A DNA stretch of 64,000 bases, taken from positions 1-64,000 of the forward strand of contig CANQTP010000006.1 in the NCBI GenBank assembly GCA_947626755.1, given 5' to 3'. The position numbers and the translations under genes are program-made. The DNA comes from an uncultured Clostridia bacterium (lineage in GTDB: Bacteria > Bacillota > Clostridia > Oscillospirales > Ruminococcaceae). The notes under the pieces were generated by a model. The model saw nothing but the letters and a program-made list of their open reading frames with translations, searched no databases and was not told the origin of the DNA. This document shows positions 21,170 to 29,129 of this stretch, one piece after another (within the stretch, counting starts at the first letter, position 1; each line of letters begins with the position of its first letter).

Positions 21170-21639
21170 AGTACAAGTTCCTTTCGGTTGAAAACTTTAT
21201 GATGTTAATGAGATCTTCTCAAAAATTTTGTTATAGATAACAATAATATCTATATATATATAACAGTAACAGTAATAGGGCAGGTATAAACTGTTGAAAA
21301 TGCTTTCAAAAGCTTTCCTGCGCCTGAAAATTTTTCCGCCCGTTCCGTAATGAAAACTTGTTGAAAATCTGAAAGAATTTTTCCTTCGGACGGAAAAGGT
21401 TAAAAGTGTTCATTAAGGTGGAATTTTACCTGAAAACTATGTTAAAAATTTATCAATTGGAAATATAAGGCGATAATTTATAAACAAAAGGTTGAAAACA
21501 GATTTATACAAAAAGTAATGTAACGGAGTTACATAGTGTAAAACCTGCATTTAAAGTTTTTAACATTGTTTTCAACACTATGTTGAAAACTCATTTTAAA
21601 AACAGACAGTAAAATTTACTTTACATCAAAAATTCCCTG
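21170..21639. other. oriC: Presumed chromosomal origin (oriC), dnaA-dnaN intergenic region
   Basis: This 470-bp gene-free AT-rich stretch lies at the usual Firmicutes oriC position. It has a very AT-rich patch next to dnaN (ATAACAATAATATCTATATATATATAAC, ~21236-21263) suited to unwinding. Repeated 9-mers TGTTGAAAA occur at 21292-21300, 21359-21367 and 21581-21589, with the inverse TTTTCAACA at 21569-21577, and near matches GGTTGAAAA (21490) and TGTTAAAAA (21439) are also present. These resemble but do not equal the classic DnaA box TGTGGATAA. No exact TTATCCACA was seen. Confidence 0.7.
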
Positions 21640-22986
21640 CTAATTCTTGATATTGGCAATTATGTCGTCGATCATTTCCTTGGTTCGTATATCCTGATTT
21701 ATCAGCTTTTCGATGTCGTTATAATAGTACATGATGGTGCTGTGATCTCTGCCGCCAAGCTCCATTCCTATTGATTTGAAAGACATATCCGTGACGGTTT
21801 TCAGGACGTAAGAACTTACCTTTCTTGCGTTTGAGATCTGTGCGCTTCGCTTCTTTGAGCATATGTCCTCAGCGGTGACTCCGTAAACGCTGCCCACTTC
21901 GTTGAGTATCCTTTCAACTGTAATGGGGGAAGTCTGCTCGTCGGAAATTATCTCCCTGATAGCTTTCTGCGCCTGAGACATTGTTGGAGGAGTTCCCATC
22001 AGGTGCTGACCTGCTTTTAATTTTTTGACGCAGCCTTCAAGCTGCCTGATGTCTCTTTTCAGTTTATTTGCAATAAGTTCCGAGATCTCATCGGTTAGAG
22101 TAAGGTTCAGGAGTTCGGATTTGCGCCTTACGATCGCCATTCTTGTTTCAAAGTCGGGAGCGGAAATATCCGCGATAAGACCCCACTCAAAGCGTGTTCT
22201 GATCCTGTCCTCAAGGGTCTTGATGTCTCTTGGCGGTCTGTCGGAAGTGAGAACTATCTGTTTGCCTTCCTGACGGAGCTGGTTGAATGTGTGGAAAAAT
22301 TCCTCTTGAGTGGATTCTTTTCCCGCAATGAACTGGACGTCATCTACAAGAAGAACGTCCGCGCTGCGGTATTTCTGGTGGAACTGGCTGGTATCCTTTT
22401 TCTGCTGGATAGCGTTTATAAGTTCATTTGCGAAAGCTTCGCCCGTAACATATATGATATTGGTTTCGGGAGCGCGCTTTTTGATCTCGTTGCTGATCGC
22501 CATCATAAGGTGAGTTTTTCCAAGACCTGAAGGACCGTGTATAAATAACGGGTTATAGGTGCTGCCCGGTTCTTTTGCAACAGCCGTGCAGGCTGCATGG
22601 GCAAATTCGTTGGATCTTCCGACTATAAATGTATCAAAGGTATAGTCGTACTCGGCATTTGAGAAAGATTTTTCCAGTTCTTCTTTGCGTTTGTTGGGAT
22701 CGTTGTCCTCCTCATCGGTAGGATTATTGACGATCATGACATTTATTTCCACCTGAAAGCCGAGGACTTCCGAAAGAGCGTCGGCGATGATCTTTGAGTA
22801 GTTCTGATTGATGATATTAGCGTGAAAATCGGAAGGAACGGAGAAATAAGCCACATTTCCGTCCAGTTTAACGGGAACGAGGGAAGAGATCCAGAGGTTA
22901 TAGGCAATATTGGTAATTTCGTTGTTATTGACTTTTTCCAGAAAATAGGTTTGTGCTTTTTCAAAGACTTCGGGAAAAGATTTCAT
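21640..22986 (-). CDS. dnaA: Chromosomal replication initiator DnaA
   Basis: This 448-residue AAA+ initiator binds DnaA boxes and melts oriC. Domain I is N-terminal, and the motor carries Walker A GPSGLGKTH and Walker B LLVDDVQFI. Domain IV carries ARKVSSYVLK and the recognition signature GGRDHST (usually GGRDHTT). The track starts at a TTG (23001), but ATG at 22986 with a G-rich stretch 8 bases upstream is preferred. Its promoter is probably at 23057-23085. Confidence 0.96.
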   Translation of the reverse strand: MKSFPEVFEKAQTYFLEKVNNNEITNIAYNLWISSLVPVKLDGNVAYFSVPSDFHANIINQNYSKIIADALSEVLGFQVEINVMIVNNPTDEEDNDPNKRKEELEKSFSNAEYDYTFDTFIVGRSNEFAHAACTAVAKEPGSTYNPLFIHGPSGLGKTHLMMAISNEIKKRAPETNIIYVTGEAFANELINAIQQKKDTSQFHQKYRSADVLLVDDVQFIAGKESTQEEFFHTFNQLRQEGKQIVLTSDRPPRDIKTLEDRIRTRFEWGLIADISAPDFETRMAIVRRKSELLNLTLTDEISELIANKLKRDIRQLEGCVKKLKAGQHLMGTPPTMSQAQKAIREIISDEQTSPITVERILNEVGSVYGVTAEDICSKKRSAQISNARKVSSYVLKTVTDMSFKSIGMELGGRDHSTIMYYYNDIEKLINQDIRTKEMIDDIIANIKN

Positions 22987-23056
22987 ATTAAATGCCCCCA
23001 ATATTACTTTCCTGCATATTTGCTGTTAAAACTTTCCGTATCGGATATACTATATT

Positions 23057-23085
23057 ATTATAGCATAAATTTCATGAAATTGCAA
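23057..23085 (-). promoter_or_regulatory. Promoter for dnaA
   Basis: Read on the minus strand, TTGCAA and a perfect TATAAT are 17 bp apart, about 70 bp before the dnaA start. Confidence 0.65.
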
Positions 23086-23122
23086 GGGTTTTTATATGTA
23101 ATTTTGTAAATTCGGGCTTATT

Positions 23123-23366
23123 TGGAGAGTTGAGAGTTAAGAGTTGAGAGTTGAGAGCAGGCTGAGCCTGCACGCATTCAGGCATAGTTTTGAAATTTTT
23201 AAATTATTGCCTGCCGTGAGGTAAAGTAAGGTTATATCTGCAAAAAATTGAAATCTATGATATAACTGTTACTGCAACATCTCAACTCTCAACTTTCAAC
23301 TCTCAACTCTAAAGCAGGCTCAGCCTGCTCAACTCTTTAATTACGCATTACGCATTACGAATTAAT
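23123..23366. repeat. Composite repeat upstream of dnaA
   Basis: A CTCAACT-type heptamer block, an inverted half-element beginning GCAGGCTGAGCCTGCACGC, a second heptamer block, another AGCAGGCTCAGCCTGCT palindrome and an ATTACGC heptamer block fill most of the region between the divergent dnaA and nrdD-like genes. Confidence 0.8.
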
Positions 23367-23380
23367 TTTCGTTTTTCCTA

Positions 23381-23409
23381 TTGACAAACCTATACTAAAA
23401 TGGTATAAT
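23381..23409 (+). promoter_or_regulatory. Consensus promoter for the NrdD-like gene
   Basis: TTGACA (23381-23386) and TATAAT (23404-23409) are separated by 17 bp, beginning 15 bp after the repeat block. Confidence 0.7.
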
Positions 23410-23443
23410 TATATTAAAGTAAATTCCGAAAGGACGATGTATT

Positions 23444-23713
23444 ATGGAAGTTATTGTTAATGGCGGCACCATCTCCGAACAGGAGAAGAATAATTATATC
23501 GAGTATGTAAAGGCTAAAAATCCCAATAAAGAACTCGTTTCATTGCAGATAGACATCGACGGCGATTTCGCCGAGCTGAAATATCAGTTCGAGGATATCC
23601 CCTTCGAGCGTATCCGCCGCGTTACAGGCTATCTGACAGGTACTCTCGACCGCTGGAACGATGCTAAACGTGCCGAGGAAAGAGACCGCGTAAAACACGG
23701 CATCTGCTGTTAA
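23444..23713 (+). CDS. Small NrdD-like protein (anaerobic ribonucleotide reductase-related)
   Basis: An 89-residue protein has a C-terminal half (FERIRRVTGYLTGTLDRWN and KRAEERDRVKH) matching a motif seen in standalone short proteins annotated as anaerobic ribonucleoside-triphosphate reductase. It lacks the glycyl-radical and ATP-cone regions of a real reductase, so it cannot be the catalytic enzyme. CGAAAGGACG precedes the ATG, a consensus promoter lies upstream and strong hairpins downstream, so it appears to be a well-expressed monocistronic gene. The function is unknown, and the family name rests on pattern recognition only. Confidence 0.5.
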   Translation: MEVIVNGGTISEQEKNNYIEYVKAKNPNKELVSLQIDIDGDFAELKYQFEDIPFERIRRVTGYLTGTLDRWNDAKRAEERDRVKHGICC

Positions 23714-23775
23714 ACCGCGGGACAAGCCGTTATTTTCCGCTTCGGGAATATTTTTATAGTCATATTGAACTGCAA

Positions 23776-23868
23776 AAAGGGTACATTATCTGTGTAGATC
23801 ACGTTTTAACGGAATATTCCGCGGAATGTTCCGTTATGAACGTGTTTATATAGAGTGTTCCCTTTTTT
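23776..23868 (+). other. Long imperfect hairpin ending in a T tract
   Basis: AAAGGG...TGT and its partner AGTGTTCCCTTTTTT close an extended foldback whose inner stem is CACGTTTTAACGGAA / TTCCGTTATGAACGTG. It could be a terminator of the NrdD-like gene or a small structured RNA. No known family was recognised. Confidence 0.45.
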
Positions 23869-23912
23869 CTGCGGAAAATCTGTCTTTTTGACGGTTTTCC
23901 GCAGATTTTTTC
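23869..23912 (+). terminator. Rho-independent terminator
   Basis: CTGCGGAAAA (23869-23878) pairs with TTTTCCGCAG (23895-23904), followed by ATTTTTTT. It insulates rpmH from the upstream transcript. Confidence 0.7.
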
Positions 23913-23961
23913 CGTTACGTTTAAAAAAATGTTAAAATTATAAAAAAATTTGAAAAAACCC

Positions 23962-23991
23962 TTGACAAAGCCTATGGAAATGTTATATAAT
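23962..23991 (+). promoter_or_regulatory. Promoter for rpmH
   Basis: TTGACA (23962-23967) and TATAAT (23986-23991) with an 18-bp spacer lie about 100 bp before the L34 start, consistent with strong ribosomal-protein expression. Confidence 0.7.
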
Positions 23992-24092
23992 TTATCATTG
24001 ATGGGGTGTCTGTGCCCTTATTGTATCTAAGAGCGATACGTTATGTATATTATGTATCTGTTTATACGAATTTTGCAGAAGGAGGAGATAAC

Positions 24093-24227
24093 ATGAAAAG
24101 AACTTACCAGCCTAAGAAGATCCATAGAAAGAAAGAACATGGCTTCATGAAGAGAATGTCCACAAGAAACGGACGTAAGGTTCTTGCAAGAAGACGCGCA
24201 AGAGGAAGAGCAAGACTTACTCACTGA
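24093..24227 (+). CDS. rpmH: 50S ribosomal protein bL34
   Basis: The 44-residue [20 protein letters not shown]... ...ARGRARLTH is unmistakable L34. The ORF track extends it upstream to 24006, but ATG at 24093 directly follows GAAGGAGGAG and gives the family length. It heads the conserved rpmH-rnpA-yidD-yidC-khpB-mnmE-mnmG cluster. Confidence 0.97.
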   Translation: MKRTYQPKKIHRKKEHGFMKRMSTRNGRKVLARRRARGRARLTH

Positions 24228-24263
24228 CCTTTAGTGGCAGGTTTCGCGAGTCAAACAATGAAT

Positions 24264-24312
24264 AAGACCACATACCGAGGGTATCGCGCCTTTGAATTGT
24301 GGTCTTTTTGTT
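24264..24312 (+). terminator. Terminator or attenuator between rpmH and rnpA
   Basis: AAGACCACA (24264-24272) pairs with TGTGGTCTT (24298-24306), followed by TTTGTTT. Partial termination here would make far more L34 than RnpA, as needed by the cell. Confidence 0.6.
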
Positions 24313-24320
24313 TAATAGGT

Positions 24321-24680
24321 ATGAAGTATACTGTTAAGATCAAAGATAATAAGGATTTTGTCACGCTTTATAAAAGAGGTAAATATACGGCGGGTAAATA
24401 TGTAACTATTTATTACAAAAAGAATAAAAGCGGACTTACAAGATTAGGTATAACTACGGGAAAAAAGATCGGAAATGCTGTTGTAAGAAGCCGATGCAGA
24501 CGAATTATCCGCGCGGCGTATTCCGCTTGCGAGGATATTTTCCCGAAAGGCTATGACTATATTATTACCGCCAGATCTGAATGTTGCAAGGCAAGATCAA
24601 CGGATATCGAAAACTTTTTCAGGAAAAAAGCCGTCCTGTTTATTGAAAATAGTAATAATTCTGCAAAGAATAACAAATAG
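24321..24680 (+). CDS. rnpA: Ribonuclease P protein component
   Basis: This 119-residue basic protein helps RNase P RNA mature tRNA 5' ends. The RNR-type signature appears as GNAVVRSRCRRIIRAAY. The track start (24234) would translate through the terminator hairpin. ATG at 24321 (MKYTVKIKDNKDF) gives the usual length, although only a weak AATAGGT lies directly before it. yidD follows 6 bp downstream. Confidence 0.92.
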   Translation: MKYTVKIKDNKDFVTLYKRGKYTAGKYVTIYYKKNKSGLTRLGITTGKKIGNAVVRSRCRRIIRAAYSACEDIFPKGYDYIITARSECCKARSTDIENFFRKKAVLFIENSNNSAKNNK

Positions 24681-24686
24681 TATATT

Positions 24687-24971
24687 ATGAAGAAAATTCT
24701 GCTGTTTTTGATAAAAATTTACAGAAAGTATATTTCTCCGCTGAAAAAGCCTTGCTGTAAATATTATCCGAGCTGTTCGGCTTATGCAGAACAAGCACTT
24801 GAAAAGCACGGCGCTTTCAAGGGAAGTCTGCTTGCGGTATGGAGAATTTTCCGCTGCAACCCGTGGAGTCTGGGCGGGATAGATCATGTCCCCGATAAAT
24901 TTGAATTTTATACTTTAAGTAAAAGATACGGCAAAGGGAAAACCGTTCCCGATGAAGAAAATAAGCTGTAA
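24687..24971 (+). CDS. yidD: Membrane protein insertion efficiency factor YidD
   Basis: This 94-residue YidD family member contains [14 protein letters not shown] and [17 protein letters not shown], the diagnostic Cys-containing motifs. It has an amphipathic or hydrophobic N-terminus and is thought to assist YidC-dependent insertion. It lies between rnpA and yidC, as in most bacteria. Confidence 0.95.
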   Translation: MKKILLFLIKIYRKYISPLKKPCCKYYPSCSAYAEQALEKHGAFKGSLLAVWRIFRCNPWSLGGIDHVPDKFEFYTLSKRYGKGKTVPDEENKL

Positions 24972-25037
24972 AGGCAGTTTTCTTTACAAACGAAAATGAC
25001 AGCGTGGCGCTGTTTTCATAAAATTCCGGAGGTAAAA

Positions 25038-26198
25038 ATGGGTTTTATAAGTGAAGCTATAGGTACGGTCCTCGGATTTATAATGTGGCTGATGTACCTT
25101 ATCACGCACAACTATGCAATTTCTATAATTCTGTTTACTTTGGTAACAAAGATACTGCTTTTCCCGCTTTCGGTAAAGCAGCAGAAATCTTCCGCGGCTA
25201 TGACCGCTTTCCAGCCGAAGCTTGAAAAACTTAAAAAACAGTACGCAAACAACCCGCAGAAGCTTCAGGAAGAGCAGATGAAGCTCTATTCCGAAGAAGG
25301 CATAAATCCTATGTCCAGCTGTCTGCCGCTGTTTATACAATTTCCTATACTGTACGGTATTTTCGATGTTGTTTACCGTCCCATAACCCATATCCTGCGT
25401 TTCGGCAAGGACGTTATAAATCAGGCTAAGGAAATAACACAGCAGATCCTCACTGAAAGCGGCGGAGTTCCCGCGTATTTTGAACACCGTCCCGAAATTT
25501 ATATTGTAAAAGAGATCCAGAAAAACCCCGGAGCGTTTTCGGGAATGGGTAACTCCGATTTTGTGGACGCTGTAGTAAATTTCAATAACAAACTTTTCGG
25601 GATAGTGGATCTGGGCGATATCCCTACGCTTCACCCCGATGTGTGGAATGCGGCTGCGGTCATTCTGATAATGATACCTATTATGTCGGGTCTTATCCAG
25701 ATAATCATGACTATCTACAGTCAGATCCGCATGAAGAAGATGAATCCCGACGCTCCAAGCATGGGCGGTATGAATATCATGTTCTATGTAATGCCGCTGT
25801 TTTCCGTGTGGATCGCGTTCAAGTACCCTGCGGGTATCGGTTTCTACTGGACAATGTCCTCTTTCTTCAGCCTGATACAGTCGATAATACTTTATAAAGT
25901 CTATACGCCCGAATATGTTGCTTCCCTTGTGGAAAAGGATAAGCAGAAGCGGAAAAAGAAGAACCGTCCCAATATGTATCAGCGTATGCTTGATGAAATG
26001 GCTGCCCAACAGGGACAGACAGGCGGCACGGCTTCTTCCGGAAAAATTGCAGTTTCGGGAGTAAACAATGAGGAAGATACCGAGATAAAAATTTCAAAAT
26101 CAAAACAGAAAGAATATGAAAGAATGCTGATCCGTGAAGCACGCCGCAGACAGGCGGAAAAGTACGGTGACGAATTTATAGACGATGATGAGGATTAA
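25038..26198 (+). CDS. yidC: Membrane protein insertase YidC
   Basis: This 386-residue YidC/Oxa1-type insertase integrates membrane proteins alone or with SecYEG. Hydrophobic segments lie near the N-terminus (TVLGFIMWLMYLI) and at ILFTLVTKILLFPLSVKQQ, with the signature CLPLFIQFPILYGIFDVV. More segments precede a long charged C-terminal tail. A large insertion between TM segments (about 115-190) is longer than in B. subtilis SpoIIIJ. CCGGAGGT decides for ATG at 25038 rather than the track's 24996. Confidence 0.94.
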   Translation: MGFISEAIGTVLGFIMWLMYLITHNYAISIILFTLVTKILLFPLSVKQQKSSAAMTAFQPKLEKLKKQYANNPQKLQEEQMKLYSEEGINPMSSCLPLFIQFPILYGIFDVVYRPITHILRFGKDVINQAKEITQQILTESGGVPAYFEHRPEIYIVKEIQKNPGAFSGMGNSDFVDAVVNFNNKLFGIVDLGDIPTLHPDVWNAAAVILIMIPIMSGLIQIIMTIYSQIRMKKMNPDAPSMGGMNIMFYVMPLFSVWIAFKYPAGIGFYWTMSSFFSLIQSIILYKVYTPEYVASLVEKDKQKRKKKNRPNMYQRMLDEMAAQQGQTGGTASSGKIAVSGVNNEEDTEIKISKSKQKEYERMLIREARRRQAEKYGDEFIDDDED

Positions 26199-26252
26199 TG
26201 TGTATTATGCCGGAAAATACGGTTCCGGCAAAAAATAGAGAGGAAGGTCAGT

Positions 26253-27083
26253 ATGTCAGAAAAAAGAAAAATTTTTACTGCAAAGTCCATAGAGGAAGCT
26301 AAGGCTATGGCAGCAGAAGAGTACGGCGTTGATGAGAGCAGGATAACTTTCAATGTTGTGGAAGAACCCAAGAAAGGACTTTTCGGAAAGGTCAAAGGAG
26401 ACGCAAGGGTAGAAGCCGTTTATGAACTTTCAAAAGGCGATGCGGCGGCAAGTTATATCAGAAATATTCTTAAGAATATGAATATCGACAGCGATGTTAC
26501 AGTCTCCGAAACGGAAGAAGGCGCAGTTATCGACATTGTGGGCGATACCACAGGCGCAGTTATCGGCCGCAGAGGTGAGACACTTGATGCTATACAGTAT
26601 CTTGCTTCAATGGCTTGCAACCGCGGAGATAAGGAGTATTACAGAATTACCGTTGACTGCTGCGGTTACCGCGAAAAGAGAAAAGCTATCCTTGAAGAAC
26701 TTGCGGAGAAAATTTCCAAAACAGTTATCCGCACAGGCAGAACTTCTTCTCTTGAACCCATGAATCCTTATGAGAGAAGAATTATCCATTCAACGGTTGC
26801 AAATATCGAAGGCGTTACTTCAAAAAGTGTCGGCGACGAGCCTTTCAGAAAAGTTATCATTTCCCCGACAAATCCCCGCAGAAACGATAATCACAGAGGT
26901 TATAACGGCGGATATAACGGCGGTTACAAGGGCGACAGACGTCCCCGCAGAGACAAAGACCCCAGCGAATATACGCCCCGTCCTATGGATATGATGAAAA
27001 CTTCATTTGAAAAGGACTATAAACGTCCCAAGCCCGAGGATTCAATGATCGAGGGCGATCTTTACGGAAAGATAGATATATAA
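26253..27083 (+). CDS. khpB: RNA-binding protein KhpB (Jag/EloR)
   Basis: A 276-residue protein has a Jag-N domain (IEEAKAMAAEEYGVDESRI, GLFGKVKG), a KH-type domain (GAVIGRRGETLDAIQYL) and an R3H domain (SLEPMNPYERRIIHSTV), followed by a Gly/Arg/Asn-rich tail. KhpB pairs with KhpA and binds many RNAs, affecting cell elongation. The position between yidC and mnmE is canonical. Confidence 0.93.
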   Translation: MSEKRKIFTAKSIEEAKAMAAEEYGVDESRITFNVVEEPKKGLFGKVKGDARVEAVYELSKGDAAASYIRNILKNMNIDSDVTVSETEEGAVIDIVGDTTGAVIGRRGETLDAIQYLASMACNRGDKEYYRITVDCCGYREKRKAILEELAEKISKTVIRTGRTSSLEPMNPYERRIIHSTVANIEGVTSKSVGDEPFRKVIISPTNPRRNDNHRGYNGGYNGGYKGDRRPRRDKDPSEYTPRPMDMMKTSFEKDYKRPKPEDSMIEGDLYGKIDI

Positions 27084-27098
27084 AAGCTGAAATTTACG

Positions 27099-27131
27099 GC
27101 GGGAGCGGCGAATACGCCGTTCCCGCTTTTA
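27099..27131 (+). terminator. Hairpin terminator between khpB and mnmE
   Basis: GCGGGAGCGGCG pairs with CGCCGTTCCCGC across an AATA loop (27099-27126), followed by TTTTATT. Read-through to mnmE, 16 bp later, is likely. Confidence 0.6.
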
Positions 27132-27146
27132 TTCGGGAGAATTTTT

Positions 27147-28511
27147 ATGTCAACTATTGCTGCGATCTCAACTCCACGGGCGGCGGGAGGAATTTCGGTA
27201 ATAAGAATTTCGGGAGAAAATGCCCTGTCCGCCGCGGAGAAAATATTTTTCCCCGTTTCCTGCAAGGAAAAAGCTTCGGAAATGAAAGGCTATACCTGCG
27301 CTTACGGGAAAATTTCCGACGGTGAAAATGTCCTTGACGATGGCGTGCTGACTGTTTTCCGCGCGCCTAAATCTTATACGGGCGAGGACGTTGCGGAAAT
27401 TTCCTGCCACGGCGGGATATTTGTCACCGAACAGGTGTTAAGACTGATACTTTCAAAGGGAGTCCGTCCCGCAGAGGCGGGAGAGTTCACAAAACGGGCA
27501 TTTCTCAACGGAAAAATGAGCCTTACCCAAGCGGAAAGCGTTATGGATATAATTTCCGCAAACGGAAAGGCAGGGCTTCGTTTTGCATCTGCGCTGAAAG
27601 AAGGTTCGCTTTTCAGAAGGATAAAAAACGTTTCGGACAGCATTTTAAAATTGCTGGGCTCTCTTGCAGCATGGGTGGACTATCCCGAGGACGATATTCC
27701 CGCAGTTACCGATGAGGAAATTTTTGAAACTCTGGATCTTGCGGTGAAAGATCTGGACAGTCTGCTTTCTTCCTACGACAGCGGACGTATTCTCCGCAAA
27801 GGCATTGACACTGTTATTGTTGGCAAGCCGAATGTTGGGAAAAGTACTCTTATGAATATGCTTTCAGGCTGCGAAAGAAGTATCGTTACCGATATTGCGG
27901 GAACTACAAGGGACATTGTGGAAGAATCGGTTCGTCTGGGGGATATTGTCCTGCGGCTTTCGGACACTGCGGGAATACGTTCCACAGAGGATAAAGTTGA
28001 AAATGTGGGAGTCCGCCTTGCACAAAAGAAACTTGAAACTTCCGAGCTTATACTTGCGGTCTTTGATCTGGGAAGTGAAATTTCCGCGGAGGATATTTCC
28101 GTTGCGGAAAGCTGCAAAGGGAAAAATGCAATTGCCGTTCTTAATAAATCCGACTTGGAGCAGAAGTTTGACTTTTCGGGAATAGCCGACAACTTCAAGG
28201 AATCCGTTACTATTTCCGCTGAAAACGGGGACGGTGCGGAGAAGCTTTCGGAAGCGGTGAAAAAAATTTATGATCCGGGAAAAATTGTCCCCGATGCGGG
28301 AATACTTGTGAACGAACGTCAGCGTTCCTGCGCTGAAAAGGCAAGAAACGCATTTTCCGAAGCGGTGAACGCTCTCCGCGGCGGTGCAACTTTAGACGCG
28401 GTGAATATTCTTATAGACGACGGTGAAAATTCACTTCTTGAACTTACGGGAGAACGAGCTTCCGAAGCGGTGGTAAACGAAGTGTTCTCACATTTTTGTG
28501 TGGGAAAATAA
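27147..28511 (+). CDS. mnmE: tRNA modification GTPase MnmE
   Basis: This 454-residue GTPase, with MnmG, installs the cmnm5 group on U34 of tRNAs. The N-terminal folate-binding domain (MSTIAAISTPRAAGGISVIR) is followed by a helical domain, a G domain (GKPNVGKST, DIAGTTRD, DTAGIR, NKSD) and the catalytic C-terminal CVGK. GGGAG precedes the ATG. A perfect parS lies 2 bp after the stop. Confidence 0.97.
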   Translation: MSTIAAISTPRAAGGISVIRISGENALSAAEKIFFPVSCKEKASEMKGYTCAYGKISDGENVLDDGVLTVFRAPKSYTGEDVAEISCHGGIFVTEQVLRLILSKGVRPAEAGEFTKRAFLNGKMSLTQAESVMDIISANGKAGLRFASALKEGSLFRRIKNVSDSILKLLGSLAAWVDYPEDDIPAVTDEEIFETLDLAVKDLDSLLSSYDSGRILRKGIDTVIVGKPNVGKSTLMNMLSGCERSIVTDIAGTTRDIVEESVRLGDIVLRLSDTAGIRSTEDKVENVGVRLAQKKLETSELILAVFDLGSEISAEDISVAESCKGKNAIAVLNKSDLEQKFDFSGIADNFKESVTISAENGDGAEKLSEAVKKIYDPGKIVPDAGILVNERQRSCAEKARNAFSEAVNALRGGATLDAVNILIDDGENSLLELTGERASEAVVNEVFSHFCVGK

Positions 28512-28513
28512 AA

Positions 28514-28529
28514 TGTTCCACGTGGAACA
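28514..28529. promoter_or_regulatory. parS: parS site (perfect)
   Basis: The 16-bp palindrome TGTTCCACGTGGAACA, extended to 20 bp by AA/TT flanks, matches the core of Firmicutes parS apart from symmetric base changes. It lies between mnmE and the GNAT gene. Confidence 0.85.
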
Positions 28530-28544
28530 TTCTGAGGTGATGTT

Positions 28545-29111
28545 ATGAAGATAAGTTTAAAGCGTGTAAATATTTTCAGCGAAGATATGAAAAGAATAAA
28601 ACAGCTTTACAATACTGCATTTCCCGATGATGAACGTGCGCCGCTGATTTTGCTTGCACTTAGATCCGAGAAAAGCGGAGCAGATTTCTGGTCGCTTTAT
28701 GCAGACGGGGAATGGTTCGGGCTTGCATATGCCATCACGGAAGATGATCTTACATATCTTTTTTATCTTGCTGTTTCGGAAGAAAAGCGGGGGCAAGGTC
28801 TTGGAAGCAAAGCATTGCAGACTTTGAAAATGAAATATTACGGAAACAGGTTTTTCCTTGCTCTTGAAAAAATTGATGAAAATGCGGAAAACTATTCCGA
28901 ACGTCTGAAACGCCGCCAATTTTATATTAATAACGGACTTGAACCCCTTGGTTCTACCATAAAGGAAGGCAAAGTCAGGTATGACGTCATGGGTGTCGGC
29001 GGAAATGTGAGACCCGAGGAATATGTCCGAATGATGAGAAATTATCTTGGAAAACGTCTTAGCAAAATGGTTTCTATGGATGATGACAATGTTCCACGTG
29101 GAACATTTTAA
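28545..29111 (+). CDS. GNAT-family N-acetyltransferase
   Basis: A 188-residue acetyltransferase-fold protein carries an acetyl-CoA motif visible as LAVSEEKRGQGLGSKALQTLK (residues ~77-97). The substrate is unknown. The C-terminal NVPRGTF is encoded by a parS site overlapping the end of the gene, so the last residues may be neutral. GAGGTG precedes the ATG. It is inserted between mnmE and mnmG, which are normally adjacent. Confidence 0.8.
   Translation: MKISLKRVNIFSEDMKRIKQLYNTAFPDDERAPLILLALRSEKSGADFWSLYADGEWFGLAYAITEDDLTYLFYLAVSEEKRGQGLGSKALQTLKMKYYGNRFFLALEKIDENAENYSERLKRRQFYINNGLEPLGSTIKEGKVRYDVMGVGGNVRPEEYVRMMRNYLGKRLSKMVSMDDDNVPRGTF
29090..29105. promoter_or_regulatory. parS: parS site (perfect), inside the GNAT gene 3' end
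   Basis: TGTTCCACGTGGAACA overlaps the last codons of the GNAT gene, 24 bp before mnmG. Confidence 0.85.
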
Positions 29112-29129
29112 AAGAAAGGACTGCTCAGA

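Noticed and set aside
24234-24320. 29-residue N-terminal extension of RnpA
   Set aside because: It would translate a terminator hairpin. The usual RnpA N-terminus begins at 24321.
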